A stretch of 64,000 nucleotides of DNA from Pseudonocardiales bacterium (GCA_019247305.1 JAFAPC010000171.1:1-64000); one strand, 5' to 3'. Positions 9,853 through 19,200 are shown, counted from the stretch's first letter. The notes: generated by a model from the sequence alone, not told the origin. Numbers and translations are program-made.

Positions 9853-11525
9853 CCCGCTCTCTCCTGTTCAGTCTCTTCGGTGTCCCGCTCTGCTGTGTCC
9901 GGCACTGGTGGGGTCCAATAGTCGATGAACGCGGCGACGTGGGGATTGGTGTATGCCTGGTGCAGCGCGGCCAGTCCCTCGGCTCGCACCACCCGGACCG
10001 GTGTATACAGGTCCTTGTCATGCCACAGTGGTGGGTCCGGATCGGGCGGATGGTCTCCGCCGGACCGTTGCAGAAAGACGCACCCACGGGCGACGGCTTG
10101 CTCAACCGCGCTGTCAGATCGCGATACGCGCGTCCGCAACAAGGTTTGCACCGCGTATGCGGTCTCCTCGTAGGTGCCACGCCATCGTCCCCATGACCCA
10201 TCCGCCCGCTGACTGTCGAGCAGCCATTCCACGGCTCCCGAAACCGCGGCGGTGGATGCGGTGCGGCTGTGGCGGTGCAGCGCCGTGGCGCAACGCGCGG
10301 TCGCGTAATAGGGCGAGGCGTGCCATTTGTCCCACCAGTATCCATCAGCTTCCTGGTGGTCACGTAGCCACCCCGCAAGCTTGCCCATCGCGGCTCGGTG
10401 GCGAAAGCGCTGCGGAAAATTGTGCTCCAGATACCTGCCAAACGTCTGGAGAATGTGGGCGTTGGTGCTGGTCGAGGGCGTGCGTTCGTTGGGAAAACAA
10501 CTGAAATGGGCGTCCACCCGGTAGGCCCACAGACAGTCCAGTGAGCGGGGGCTACCCACTTGCGCCAACGCGTATAAGGTTACCGCCGTGTCGTCCGAGT
10601 CCGGCGGGAGACCGGGGCCGGCGGCAACACCCCCCGCACCGAACGCAGCGTGCAAGCTGTCCACGATCTCGGGCGGCACCCGCACGCCGATGCCCGCCGC
10701 GGTGAGCGTGGCCAACACCCAGGCCCGCTCGAAGACGGTGATCGGGGTGACCCCTGGCACCGGACCGCCACCACGGTGCTGCACGGCGTGCAGATAATCC
10801 ACCACCGTGGGGCAGCCGGTGCCCTCTGGGAGCCAGGCCGCAGTCGCCGCCGGTGAGCAGCCCACCGCGCCGTGCACCGGGTGGATAAAGGGGGCGCCCC
10901 GCACCAGGGGACCAACAGCCTCCAGCGAATGCCACAGCTTGGTCGGCAGGTCGTGACCGTGGCACCGCAGATGGCGCAGCCGCGCCAGCAGTCCGTCGTC
11001 CACGCCAGGGGGCAAGCGCAGCCGACCACCCTCGCGCCAATGCTCCAGGCCGCTGACCGGTGCTGAGCCGAACCCGGCCAGGTGCGTATTGACCTGCTCG
11101 ACCAGAGCGGGAATCACGATCTCCGCCGCGATCGTATCCGGGAGGGCGATTCGCGCGTCAGCTCCCAGCCACCCGAACAGCGTTTGCAACCCACGGTCGG
11201 CCGAGCTGAGCACGTCCGCGTAGTCGAGCGCTGGCTCGCTGCCGCCGTGGCGCCATCGTCGCAGGCTCGTCAGCAACGCCTCCGTGGCGCTCAGCGTCGG
11301 AACGAGGCCGTACCCATCCGGAGCGCCCCAGCTGCCGTCTCGACGCTGGGCGCCCAGCAGAAAGAGCACTCGTTGCGGGTGTCCGGCAAGCCACGGCGCC
11401 AGCGTGACCAGGCGAGCGGTCTCGTAGACCGAGGGTGAGACCGCGCCGCAGGAGTCGGACGACATCTCGGCCACCAGGGCCGCCGCCGCGTTCATCTTCG
11501 CTGCCCGTGGCGCCCGTGCACCCAT
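9849..11525 (-). CDS. Class II diterpene cyclase (DxDD type)
   Basis: A 558-residue protein related to squalene-hopene and copalyl-diphosphate cyclases. The protonating DxDD motif is PDSDDTAVT near residue 315. QW-type repeats are visible near the N-terminus (RRDGSWG) and C-terminus (QRADGSWG). This is the usual length for actinomycete bicyclic diterpene diphosphate synthases, which convert geranylgeranyl diphosphate to copalyl-, halimadienyl- or clerodanyl-type diphosphates. The exact skeleton cannot be read from the sequence. No class I aspartate-rich DDxxD terpene synthase and no GGPP synthase are present in the window. It is the first gene of the three-gene minus-strand operon, starting at ATG 11525. 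Confidence 0.88.
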   Translation of the reverse strand: MGARAPRAAKMNAAAALVAEMSSDSCGAVSPSVYETARLVTLAPWLAGHPQRVLFLLGAQRRDGSWGAPDGYGLVPTLSATEALLTSLRRWRHGGSEPALDYADVLSSADRGLQTLFGWLGADARIALPDTIAAEIVIPALVEQVNTHLAGFGSAPVSGLEHWREGGRLRLPPGVDDGLLARLRHLRCHGHDLPTKLWHSLEAVGPLVRGAPFIHPVHGAVGCSPAATAAWLPEGTGCPTVVDYLHAVQHRGGGPVPGVTPITVFERAWVLATLTAAGIGVRVPPEIVDSLHAAFGAGGVAAGPGLPPDSDDTAVTLYALAQVGSPRSLDCLWAYRVDAHFSCFPNERTPSTSTNAHILQTFGRYLEHNFPQRFRHRAAMGKLAGWLRDHQEADGYWWDKWHASPYYATARCATALHRHSRTASTAAVSGAVEWLLDSQRADGSWGRWRGTYEETAYAVQTLLRTRVSRSDSAVEQAVARGCVFLQRSGGDHPPDPDPPLWHDKDLYTPVRVVRAEGLAALHQAYTNPHVAAFIDYWTPPVPDTAERDTEETEQERAG

Positions 11526-11723
11526 AGCCGTCCCCCAACGATGAGGGCTGCCTACCCAACCGCACGGAGCCAGCCGCAGTCGTCACACGGACGACAATAC
11601 TGTCCAGCTACCTAATGTATGGCTACCTACTATAACTCAGGGTTCCCTGTGTCAGCGACGCCCCAGTAGCGTGATGTCGCAGCCGGGTGACGCTCCGGCA
11701 ACCTCCCGTCTGGGTGTCTTTTC

Positions 11724-11750
11724 TTGACTCGTTCCAGACAGTCCTGGAAC
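11724..11750. promoter_or_regulatory. FurA operator and promoter
   Basis: A TTGACT hexamer at 11724-11729 abuts a perfect 7-bp inverted repeat, GTTCCAG (11731-11737) and CTGGAAC (11744-11750), with a 6-bp spacer. The arrangement TTGACT..TTCCAGA resembles the autoregulatory furA site described in mycobacteria. It sits 13 bp before the ATG of furA, so autorepression of the furA-catalase operon is expected. Confidence 0.7.
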
Positions 11751-11763
11751 AGTGGCTCACGTC

Positions 11764-12282
11764 ATGGTCTACACGGACATCTGCCACCAACTGCGCCGGG
11801 CGGGACTGCGGGTGACCGTGCCGCGTCAGGCGGTGCTGCAATGGTTGGCTGAGCACCCGCACGCCACTGCTGAGCAGATCCGTTCCGGGGTGGCGCAGCG
11901 GCTGGGATCGATCTCCCCTCAGACCGTCTACGACGTGCTGGCCGCCTGCACCGCTGCGGGGCTGGTGCACCGCATGGAGCCGGCCGGGCACCCGGCCCGG
12001 TTCGAACGCCGAACCGGTGATAATCACCACCACGTGGTGTGTCGCCTGTGCGGACACACCGAAGACGTCGACTGCGCCGTTAACGTTCCGCTGTGCTTGA
12101 CGCCCAGCGATGACCACGGTTACCTACTCGACGAGGCTGAGGTGGTGTTCTGGGGACGCTGCCCCAGCTGTCAGGCTCGGCTGTCAAGCTCGGCTGGGGG
12201 CAAGGCGGCAGCCCCGGACAGCTCCCCGAACAACCCTACCGACACAAACCCCTTTTACCCCCATCAGGAGGCACCACAGTGA
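11764..12282 (+). CDS. furA: Fur-family transcriptional regulator (FurA/CatR type)
   Basis: Winged-helix Fur protein of 172 residues. The N-terminal DNA-binding part has [14 protein letters not shown] and [12 protein letters not shown] metal-binding HHHVVC segment and two Cys pairs (CRLC, CPSC) follow. The position directly upstream of catalase, with a 4-nt overlap, is the classic FurA/CatR arrangement in which the regulator represses itself and the peroxide-detoxifying enzyme. I chose ATG 11764, which gives the usual short N-terminus before the helix; GTG 11752 is also in frame. The C-terminal tail of about 30 residues after the last Cys pair is low in complexity. Confidence 0.92.
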   Translation: MVYTDICHQLRRAGLRVTVPRQAVLQWLAEHPHATAEQIRSGVAQRLGSISPQTVYDVLAACTAAGLVHRMEPAGHPARFERRTGDNHHHVVCRLCGHTEDVDCAVNVPLCLTPSDDHGYLLDEAEVVFWGRCPSCQARLSSSAGGKAAAPDSSPNNPTDTNPFYPHQEAPQ

Positions 12283-13751
12283 CCGGCGTACAGCCCAGGC
12301 CGACGACGACGGATGCCGGTATCCCGGTCGCGAGTGATGAGCACTCGCTCACCGTCGGCCCGGACGGACCGATCCTCCTGCAGGATCACTACCTTATTGA
12401 GCAGATGGCGCAGTTCAACCGCGAGCGCATTCCGGAGCGCCAACCGCACGCAAAGGGCGGCGGCGCTTTCGGCCGGTTCGAGGTGACGAACGATGTCAGC
12501 GCGTACACCAAAGCGGCGGTGTTCCAGCCGAACACCACGACTGACGTGCTGATCCGGTTCTCCACGGTGGCCGGCGAGCGTGGCAGCCCCGACACGTGGC
12601 GTGATCCCCGTGGTTTCGCGGTGAAGTTCTACACCACCGAGGGCAACTACGACATGGTCGGCAACAACACGCCGATCTTCTTCATCCGTGACCCGATGAA
12701 GTTCCAGCACTTCATCCGCTCCCAAAAGCGCCGCGCGGACACCAACCTGCGCGACCATGACATGCAGTGGGACTTCTGGACGCTCTCGCCGGAGTCGGCT
12801 CACCAGGTCACCTGGCTGATGGGCGACCGGGGCATTCCGAAGACCTGGCGGCACATGAACGGCTATTCTAGCCACACCTACATGTGGGTTAATGCCGAAG
12901 GTGAGAAGTTCTGGGTCAAGTATCATTTCAAGACCGACCAGGGCATTGATTTCCTCACCCAGGAGGAGGGCGACCGCTTGGCCGGGGAGGACGGCGACTA
13001 CCACACCCGTGACCTGTACCAGGCGATCGAGCGCGGGGACTACCCGAGCTGGACCCTCAAGATGCAGATCATGCCGTTCGAGGACGCCAAGACCTACCGG
13101 TTCAACCCGTTCGATTTAACCAAGGTGTGGCCGCACGGCGACTACCCGCTCATCGAGGTCGGCCGGATGACGCTGGACCGCAACCCGACCGACTACCACA
13201 CCGAGATCGAGCAGGCCGCCTTCCAACCCAACAACCTGGTGCCTGGTATCGGCCCGAGCCCGGACAAGATGCTGTTGGCCCGGCTGTTTTCCTACGCTGA
13301 CGCCCATCGGGCGCGCATCGGCGTGAACTACCAGCAGCTGCCGGTGAATACGCCGCAGTCGCCGGTGAACAGTTACAGCAAGGATGGCGCGATGCGCTAC
13401 CACAAGGTCTCCGACCCGGTGTACGCGCCGAACTCCAAGGGCGGGCCGCAGGCCGATACCGCGCGCTACGGTGAGCCGGCCGGGTGGCACACCAGCGGGG
13501 AGATGATGCACAGCGCCTATTCGCTGCGCGCCGAGGACGACGACTGGGGCCAGGCGGGCACCCTGGTCCGCGAGGTGCTCGACGACGCGGCCCGGCAGCG
13601 GCTGGTGAACAACATCGTCGGCCATCTGCTCAAGGGTGTGACCGAGCCGATCCTGCAGCGGGCCTTCGAGTACTGGCGCAACGTGGACAAGGATCTGGGG
13701 GACCGGGTCGAGCAGGGGGTGCGCGCCAGACAATCCTCGAGCGCGGCCTGA
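12279..13751 (+). CDS. katA: Catalase (monofunctional heme, small-subunit clade)
   Basis: A 490-residue monofunctional catalase that disproportionates hydrogen peroxide. The distal histidine is in RQPHAKGGG, the distal asparagine in GNNTPIFF and the proximal heme-ligand tyrosine in [10 protein letters not shown]. Length and motifs fit the small-subunit KatA-like clade rather than KatG. The start is GTG 12279 with AGGAGG at 12266-12271, inside the end of furA. A strong hairpin follows the stop codon. The symbol is by family only. Confidence 0.95.
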   Translation: MTGVQPRPTTTDAGIPVASDEHSLTVGPDGPILLQDHYLIEQMAQFNRERIPERQPHAKGGGAFGRFEVTNDVSAYTKAAVFQPNTTTDVLIRFSTVAGERGSPDTWRDPRGFAVKFYTTEGNYDMVGNNTPIFFIRDPMKFQHFIRSQKRRADTNLRDHDMQWDFWTLSPESAHQVTWLMGDRGIPKTWRHMNGYSSHTYMWVNAEGEKFWVKYHFKTDQGIDFLTQEEGDRLAGEDGDYHTRDLYQAIERGDYPSWTLKMQIMPFEDAKTYRFNPFDLTKVWPHGDYPLIEVGRMTLDRNPTDYHTEIEQAAFQPNNLVPGIGPSPDKMLLARLFSYADAHRARIGVNYQQLPVNTPQSPVNSYSKDGAMRYHKVSDPVYAPNSKGGPQADTARYGEPAGWHTSGEMMHSAYSLRAEDDDWGQAGTLVREVLDDAARQRLVNNIVGHLLKGVTEPILQRAFEYWRNVDKDLGDRVEQGVRARQSSSAA

Positions 13752-13766
13752 GCCGAAGAGTTTCTT

Positions 13767-13804
13767 GCGGGGGCCCGGCGTACTAGGGGATGCCGGGCCC
13801 CCGC
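13767..13804 (+). terminator. Catalase terminator hairpin
   Basis: Perfect 13-bp stem, GCGGGGGCCCGGC at 13767-13779 pairing with 13792-13804, loop of 12 nt, starting 15 bp after the catalase stop. There is no U-tract, as is common for actinobacterial hairpin terminators. Confidence 0.75.
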
Positions 13805-13873
13805 GCACCCGGAAGTAGGGCGCCTCGTGGGAGGGTTGCCGCGTCGGAGGAGTCAGCCGGAGGAGTCAGGGTC

Positions 13874-14434
13874 ATGGGGCTCACCGTGGTCGGCATCGGT
13901 GGGTCGATGCGTGCGGACTCGCAATCGGAGCGGGCGTTGAGCGTGGTTCTCCAGGGTGCCCGCCTCGCCGGTGCCGACACCGTTGCGATCACCGGCACGG
14001 ACCTGATCCTGCCGTTCTACGACCCTGCGGTGCTGGAGCGCACTGCGCTGGCGCACCGGTTGGTGGACGCGTTGCGGGAGGCCGACGGCGTGGTGTTGGT
14101 CTCACCGGGCTATCACGGCACCGTCTCCGGGTTGGTGAAAAACGCGTTGGACTACGTCGAGGACCTGCGCGTCGATCCTCGGCCCTACTTGGACGGGCGG
14201 GCGGTCGGCTGTGTGGCGATGGCCCTGGGCTGGCAAGCGACCGTGACCACACTGACCGCGCTGCGCTCGATCGTGCACGCGCTGCGCGGCTGGCCCACGC
14301 CGCTGGGTGCGGCGCTGAACTCCGCCGAGGTCAGCTTCGATGACCGCGGCGTCCCCTCCGATCCCGCGGTCGAGCGCACACTGCGGACGATCGGGGAGCA
14401 GGTGGTGCAGTTCGCGCAAGGCCACGCCACTTAA
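13874..14434 (+). CDS. NADPH-dependent FMN reductase family protein
   Basis: Flavodoxin-like fold of 187 residues. The flavin phosphate loop GSMRADSQSERAL is near the N-terminus, and SPGYHGTVSGLVKNALDYVE is the characteristic second motif. It likely reduces FMN or a quinone/azo substrate with NAD(P)H. The start is ATG 13874, and the ribosome-binding region is duplicated: GGAGGAGTCAG occurs at 13846-13856 and 13859-13869, of which only the second is at normal spacing. It lies downstream of the catalase terminator and is probably a separate unit linked to redox stress by position only. Confidence 0.85.
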   Translation: MGLTVVGIGGSMRADSQSERALSVVLQGARLAGADTVAITGTDLILPFYDPAVLERTALAHRLVDALREADGVVLVSPGYHGTVSGLVKNALDYVEDLRVDPRPYLDGRAVGCVAMALGWQATVTTLTALRSIVHALRGWPTPLGAALNSAEVSFDDRGVPSDPAVERTLRTIGEQVVQFAQGHAT

Positions 14435-14500
14435 ACGCACCCCGCAGGAGGCCTTTGCTGATTTTACCCGTACCGTGCACTCCGATTCCGCATCCGGAGA

Positions 14501-15049
14501 TCAGTGGCCGCCGAAGAACCACTCGCTTGCTGCGGGGCGCTCTTCGGAGATGTAGTACTCGCTCATGTTCTTGGCGAACTCAGCTCGGGAGATGTAGCCG
14601 TCGCCGTCCAGGTCGAGGTAGCTGAACGCTCTGGTGGCATGGTCATCCGTCAGGCCATAGGCCTGCAGGTACAACGAGAACTCGCCGAGGCTGAGCTTTC
14701 CGTCGCCGTTCCCGTCGATCGTGTCGAAGACCAGTTGGTTGCCCTGGATGGCATGCGTGAGGGCGTCGGGCTCGCTGCCGACCCAGGCTTCGACGAAGGC
14801 GAGGTACTCCTCAAGGGTCACCTGGCCGTCACCGTCGGCGTCCCCACCCTTGAAATAGGCGTCCCACCACCCCCGGTGGGCCTCGACGATCTTCTCTGCC
14901 TCAGCGCTGCCCGGCTCGAGGCCCCGCAACCGCACGACCTCCTGACCGAGGTGCACGAAGTCACCTTCGGTGACGACCCCGTCCTTGTCGTGGTCGAAGC
15001 GGTAGTAGGCGATCGCCAGCTTGCGCTTGACGAACTCCGATATCGCCAT
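14501..15049 (-). CDS. Calerythrin-like EF-hand calcium-binding protein
   Basis: A 182-residue cytosolic protein with four EF-hand loops in order: DHDKDGVVTEGD, DADGDGQVTLEE, DGNGDGKLSLGE and DLDGDGYISRAE. Length and arrangement match calerythrin of Saccharopolyspora erythraea, a sarcoplasmic-calcium-binding-type buffer protein. All four loops keep acidic residues at the first positions, and loops 2-4 have the typical DxDGDG or DxNGDG core. It is probably a calcium buffer or sensor; partner proteins are unknown. It lies alone on the minus strand. Confidence 0.92.
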   Translation of the reverse strand: MAISEFVKRKLAIAYYRFDHDKDGVVTEGDFVHLGQEVVRLRGLEPGSAEAEKIVEAHRGWWDAYFKGGDADGDGQVTLEEYLAFVEAWVGSEPDALTHAIQGNQLVFDTIDGNGDGKLSLGEFSLYLQAYGLTDDHATRAFSYLDLDGDGYISRAEFAKNMSEYYISEERPAASEWFFGGH

Positions 15050-15708
15050 CGTGTCCCCCCTGGGTTGCGTTCCCTGCGCAACGGCGCCGCCTTGCCGCCG
15101 CGGATCATCCCTGCACCCGTGTCAATCATCACCCACGGCGAGGCTGCCCGCCAGAACCCGACTCCCACCCGATCGTCGGGTGGGCCGGTTATTGGCGGGT
15201 GAGGAAGGCGAGGGGTTTGGGCCAGGCCCGTCAGCGTTCAACAACAACACCTGAGCCCGGTGCGCCACACGGTACGCCGCGGTCCGCGACCTGGCCAAGG
15301 TGTCCCCAACTTCTCACTGCCTATTGGATATCGCCAACGGCGCCACTGCTCGACTCATACCTCATAGCATAATACACAGTGGGTGCACCCCAACTAGACT
15401 TCCGACTCAGCGTCGTCGTTACCTTCGGCTAGCGAGGCGTCGCCTCAGACCGCCGAGCGGGGGCAGCTGAGTTGAGCATTGGGCACTGACCCGGCAGGTG
15501 CCGGACGCCGGGGACCCCATGATCACTGCTTGGGTGCCAAAAGCGACAGGATGTGTCGCTTTTGGCACCCAAACAGTGATCTTCCCAAGCGTGATCACCA
15601 AGCAGGGCAGCCAAGCTAGGCTTTGAGGTGACCGACGCAGAGCGGACGCCCACGGCAGGCCGGGGGAGAACGTTGCTCAAACACCCAAGTTTCGACGACC
15701 TAGTTGAT
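15050..15708. other. Gene-free stretch with a long inverted repeat
   Basis: No reading frame here looks like protein in either direction. The stretch includes an AT-richer patch around 15350-15400 and the inverted repeat at 15521-15581 described separately. Confidence 0.5.
15521..15581. repeat. 28-bp near-perfect inverted repeat with 5-nt loop
   Basis: The left arm 15521-15548 begins GATCACTGCTTGGGTGCC and pairs with 15554-15581 with a single mismatch; the loop is GGATG. A further half-copy of the arm start (GATCACGCTTGGG, minus strand) lies at about 15585-15598. The length and near-perfect symmetry fit a REP-like or MITE-like element better than a simple terminator. The function is unknown. 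Confidence 0.8.
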
Positions 15709-16563
15709 CTAGGCGGGTTTGCGGCCCCACGCCTGAAAGGACAAGCTGTAGATGACGAAGGTCTCGGGCTGCGCGAGGTGTTCCTGGAGCTCCGCGGCTA
15801 GGCGGTCTAGCTGGTCAGCGGTGAGGAACCTACCGTTGATGATCCGGTTGCGGAAGATGCCGATGAATGTCAGGAGCAGCCAATGGTAGGGATCGCTTGA
15901 GCGCCAGATGCGAGCCTGCGCGTCGAGGGAGATCTCGGTCAGGCCAGCGTCACGGAGCAGCGCGGGCAGGCGCCGGCCGATGAACGGGTCTAATCCGGCG
16001 GCCTTCCATGCCGCGATGAGTGCCTCGAAGAGCACCGTCCACGCTGGGTGCGCCGGTTCGCAGCTCCACGCAGTCATATCCACGTTCCCCACCGCGATCC
16101 ATCCTCCGGGGCGCACCACACGGACCATTTCGGTCACGACGTCCTGCGGCGCCGGAACGTTGATGAGCAGGAGGCGCTCGTGGGCGAGATCGAAGTAGTC
16201 TGCGGGCAGTCCGGTGGACGCTGCGTCCCTGTGAACCAGGGTGACGTTGGTCAGGCCGTGCTCGGCGATGGTGCGCTCGGCAAATTTGATCATGCGAGGC
16301 TCGTTGTCCAGCCCCACGACCTCACCAGTCGGTCCAACGCGAGCGCTGAGCAGATCCAGCACGCCGAGCGGACCGTAGCCCACATCAAGGACGCGCTGTC
16401 CTGAGCTGACGCCTAGATGTTTCAGGAGACGCTCGGCTTGTGAGCGGTATATCTCCCACTGGACTAGCAGGCGTGCGTGTTCGCTGTCGTCAGCCCCAAG
16501 GATGTACTGGTGGGCTGCGCGGGTGTCCGTCATGGCCATCACGTTAATGTCGGCTGCTTTCAT
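15709..16563 (-). CDS. Class I SAM-dependent methyltransferase
   Basis: A 284-residue Rossmann methyltransferase. SAM motif I is VLDVGYGPLG near residue 60, the acidic end of strand 2 is GLDNEP, and a post-motif HRDAAS follows. The YQWEIYRSQAE-like lead and a C-terminal cap resemble UbiE/polyketide-type methyltransferases. In family members the first motif is often GxGxG; here it is GYGPLG. The substrate is unknown. ATG 16563 is used, but in-frame ATG codons at 16539 and 16533 are also possible. Monocistronic. Confidence 0.8.
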   Translation of the reverse strand: MKAADINVMAMTDTRAAHQYILGADDSEHARLLVQWEIYRSQAERLLKHLGVSSGQRVLDVGYGPLGVLDLLSARVGPTGEVVGLDNEPRMIKFAERTIAEHGLTNVTLVHRDAASTGLPADYFDLAHERLLLINVPAPQDVVTEMVRVVRPGGWIAVGNVDMTAWSCEPAHPAWTVLFEALIAAWKAAGLDPFIGRRLPALLRDAGLTEISLDAQARIWRSSDPYHWLLLTFIGIFRNRIINGRFLTADQLDRLAAELQEHLAQPETFVIYSLSFQAWGRKPA

Positions 16564-16814
16564 GGTCGTGTGCCGAGGCTATGCACGGAGGACCCGGTGC
16601 ACTGGCACGACGAGCTCGGTGCCGGGATAGTTTCGCGGTATGAAGGCTGTGCGTGTCGTTCAGGACACCGAGTCGTTCGCCGCCGACTACCCTAGGCTAG
16701 GGACGACTGACGCGCCGCAGTGGATGAGTGTTCAAACGCTCGATTCGCCCGAGCAGATACCGGTCAGGCGCCTGCTGGCGGATGCCTTCAGGGCGCAACA
16801 CCAGGAGGTCATCG

Positions 16815-17246
16815 ATGAACCTACGCAGGAAGGCCTGGCAGTTGCCGGTGCGGCTGGCCGCCGGGAGCTACCTCATCAACTCGGGGCTGTTGAAATGGGG
16901 CGCTGACGAGACCACCGCGAAACAATTGGCGGGGCTCGCCGCGGGCACCTACCCGTTCCTGGCCACGCTCAACGCGCGGTTGTTCGTCACGGCATTGTCC
17001 ACCAGTGAGATCGCCATCGGAGCTGCGGTGCTCGTGCCGTTCGTGCCCGCCGCCGTCGCCGGGACGGCCCTGACCGCGTTCTCGGTTGGTCTGCTCGGGC
17101 TTTACCTGCGCACGCCGGGCATGCGGCGCGAGGGAAGCCTGCTACCCACCGAGCAGGGCATCCCGCTGTCTAAGGACGTCTGGTTGGCGGCCATCGGAGC
17201 ATCCCTGGTCATCGACGGCCTACTCAGGCCGGGCGGCCGGTCCTGA
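16815..17246 (+). CDS. Small DoxX-like membrane protein
   Basis: A 143-residue protein with about four hydrophobic segments and the general DoxX/MauE-like layout. The start ATG 16815 is fixed by AGGAGG at 16803-16808, 6 nt upstream. Longer in-frame readings begin upstream but their extra residues do not look like protein. Function unknown; relatives are often linked to thiol-redox or membrane stress. The 3' end overlaps the tail of an XRE fragment on the other strand. Confidence 0.65.
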   Translation: MNLRRKAWQLPVRLAAGSYLINSGLLKWGADETTAKQLAGLAAGTYPFLATLNARLFVTALSTSEIAIGAAVLVPFVPAAVAGTALTAFSVGLLGLYLRTPGMRREGSLLPTEQGIPLSKDVWLAAIGASLVIDGLLRPGGRS

Positions 17247-17466
17247 CGAGCGTCGGGTCAATGGGACCAAAGTCGTTGAGCGCCAGCCGGATACTCGGCA
17301 GCGTCGTCAACGCAGCGGCCGACGCCCGGTCGGGCGGGAGATAGGGCTGGCCGGTCAGGTCTGCCACCGAGCAGCCCAGAGCGTTGGCCAGGTCCTCGAT
17401 CAGCCCGCGACGATGCCGGATCATCCGGGCACGTGCCCCGATCGCCGACGCATCCGGAGCGTCCAT
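17224..17466 (-). pseudogene. XRE-family regulator remnant
   Basis: An 80-residue reading frame with the start (GARARMIRHRRGL) and end (EDLANALGCSVADL, then ALTTLPSIRLALND) of the helix-turn-helix region of actinomycete XRE regulators. The core recognition helix between them is deleted and the large C-terminal domain is missing. Interpreted as a deleted relic at the edge of the 17-20 kb decay zone. Confidence 0.55.
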
Positions 17467-17468
17467 CA

Positions 17469-17606
17469 GAGGTGGACACGCTGTTCAGCGACACCGTCTC
17501 GGGCAAGAGCAAGAGTACGAACCGCCCGCATCTGTAGGCGATGCTCGCGTTCGTCCGTGTCGGTGACGCTGTCATCGTGCACTCGATGGACCGCTTGGCC
17601 CGCAAC
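17469..17606 (+). pseudogene. Tn3-type resolvase (serine recombinase) relic
   Basis: The translation from 17469 gives EVDTLFSDTVSGK, a TNRPHL block, a TAG stop at 17535-17537, then AMLAFVRVGDAVIVHSMDRL and ARN. This is the middle of a TnpR-type serine recombinase (normally VD.vf.DkaSGK...RPqLdeMLafvReGDtvvvhSMDRLARN). The N-terminal catalytic serine region and everything after ARN are gone or unrecognisable. It is direct evidence of a decayed transposon here. Confidence 0.8.
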
Positions 17607-17727
17607 CCCACTGCCCGCACCTCGGTCGGTGCGATAACCCGTGGGTTCCGGTGCAGGTTCCAGTCCACCGGGGACACCGGTCGAGGACGAGAACGCGCGC
17701 AGCGCGGGGTCGGTTAGGCTCCCCGCC

Positions 17728-17943
17728 GTGGATGCCATCAACAGCCTAGATCCTCGGGAGCCGCAGCCCGGCGTCCCCGTGAGGCCGGAGCAGAAAGCCC
17801 TCGCCGACCGCGTTCTCACCGAGATCCTCAAGGAGCTCGGTGGTAAGCCGGCACTCGCTGACTATCGGCGGGTCTATGCCACTCTTGGCGTGGAATGGCC
17901 CGGTGAGCAGCGCATCCGTGAGCTGTACCCCGTCGCGGGGTGA
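17728..17943 (+). CDS. Small protein upstream of PIN-like gene, possible antitoxin
   Basis: A 71-residue hydrophilic protein starting at GTG 17728. A TAGGCT hexamer about 7 bp upstream could make the message leaderless. No domain is recognised. It overlaps the following PIN-like gene by 4 nt (GTGA), the usual antitoxin-toxin arrangement, which is the only basis for suggesting an antitoxin. Confidence 0.5.
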   Translation: MDAINSLDPREPQPGVPVRPEQKALADRVLTEILKELGGKPALADYRRVYATLGVEWPGEQRIRELYPVAG

Positions 17944-18323
17944 TCGGCGGGAAGGTCGTTGATCCCAGCGCCCTGGCCGCGCATGTGGGCGGCAGCTTCG
18001 CCATGGCGACCTGGCTGGCGGTGGCCAACGAGCTGAGCATCGTCCTGTACGTGCCGGCACTGGCGATGGTGGAGGTCCGCGCGGTGTATCCGGACGCCCA
18101 GGCGGTGTTGTCCCGACTGTTGGCGCACCCCTCAGTGATCCACGCGGACCTGACCCGTGCCCAGGCCCGGGAAGTCGCCCGGTTACTCGCCGAGTCCCAG
18201 GCCTGGGACGGCACCGCCGGTCGCGTGGTCCTGGTTGCCCGAGAGCGGGGCTGGCCGGTGCTGACCGCCGACCCGGGCCGGCTGCGACGGATCGCCCCGG
18301 ACCTGGACCTCGACCTGCTGTAG
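17940..18323 (+). CDS. PIN-domain-like protein, possible VapC-type toxin
   Basis: A 127-residue protein starting at GTG 17940. The N-terminal VVDPSALAAH and the C-terminal VLTADPGRLRRIAPDLDLD follow the PIN-fold pattern (Asp after the first strand, TAD near the end), as in VapC ribonucleases. The middle acidic residue (Glu in MVEVRAVYP) is at a plausible place. The first strand reads DPSAL rather than the common DtSal/DaSal. Probably a toxin of a type II pair with the gene before it; activity is not proven. Confidence 0.55.
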   Translation: MIGGKVVDPSALAAHVGGSFAMATWLAVANELSIVLYVPALAMVEVRAVYPDAQAVLSRLLAHPSVIHADLTRAQAREVARLLAESQAWDGTAGRVVLVARERGWPVLTADPGRLRRIAPDLDLDLL

Positions 18324-18355
18324 CGTGCGACATCCCGTGAATTCAGTGAAACTGA

Positions 18356-19200
18356 GGGTTCGACGCCGACCTTCGCGACAAGTGCGAGATGGCCAAGCGG
18401 ATGCTGAGCACCACACCGCAGGCGCGGGTCTTCACGTCGGCGTCTGGCAGGAACTTCCAGATCCAGGTGACCCGGGAGCAGTTGGAGTCGTTGACCGCTG
18501 ACCTGCTGCGACGCACACACGACATGATGGACGAGGCGATGGAGGACGCCCACCTATCCTATGCCGACATCGACCGAGTGCTGCTGGTCGGTGGCTCGAC
18601 GCGGATGCCGATGGTAGGCGAGCTCGTAGCCCGGGTGACCGGTAAGAAACCGGAACTGTCGATCAACCCCGACGAAGCGGTGGCCCTCGGCGCAGCGATC
18701 CAGGCCGAGATCGTGGCCGCCGAGTCTCGCGGCCAGGCTCCTGGGCTCGCGTCCGGCCAGCCGCTGGTGATTCGCGACGTCTGCTCACAGAGCCTGGGTG
18801 TGATCGCGGTCGAGGACAAGATGGGCCGGCTGGTCGAGTTCAATTCCGTGATCATTCCGCATAACAGCAAGATTCCGCACAAGCACAGCGGAATGTACCA
18901 GACGGTGCAGGACAATCAGACCCAGCTGGAGATCGCGGTGACCGAAGGCGACGACCGTGATATCAAGTACGTCACCGTGGTTGGCAAGAGCCTGCTGAAG
19001 ATTCCGCCGTACCCGGCGGGCGCCCCGGTCGAGGTGATCATGTCCTATGACATCGACGCAGTAATTCACGTTGAGTTGAAGTGGTGGACCGCACCACTAA
19101 CCAACACCTTGGTGAGTTCGAGATCGACCGGGAAGCCAACCTTGACCAAGCTCAGGTGAAGCAGATGCGTATAGCGATGAACGCGTTAGAGGTCTCATGA
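18356..19200 (+). pseudogene. Truncated, frameshifted dnaK-like gene
   Basis: Hsp70 remnant. Reading starts at FDADLRDKCEMAKR, well inside the nucleotide-binding domain, so the N-terminal ATP-binding half is missing and stops precede it. The part that remains has LLVGGSTRMPMV, NPDEAVALGAA and the substrate-domain start. Near 19078 one G appears lost (ttgaagtggtgg for an expected ttgaaggtggtgg). Beyond it, the other frame continues as VVDRTTNQHLGEFEIDREAN and stops at TGA 19198-19200, overlapping the grpE ATG by 4 nt. That restored ATGA coupling shows the original gene ended there. Confidence 0.8.

Noticed and set aside
15429-15680. Minus-strand frame of 83 residues in the inverted-repeat region
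   Set aside because: Runs through the hairpin, with no protein-like features and no ribosome-binding site.
16640-16906. 88-residue plus frame before the DoxX-like gene
   Set aside because: Overlaps the well-supported start at 16815 and matches nothing I know; the first 60 residues could be real, but evidence is lacking.
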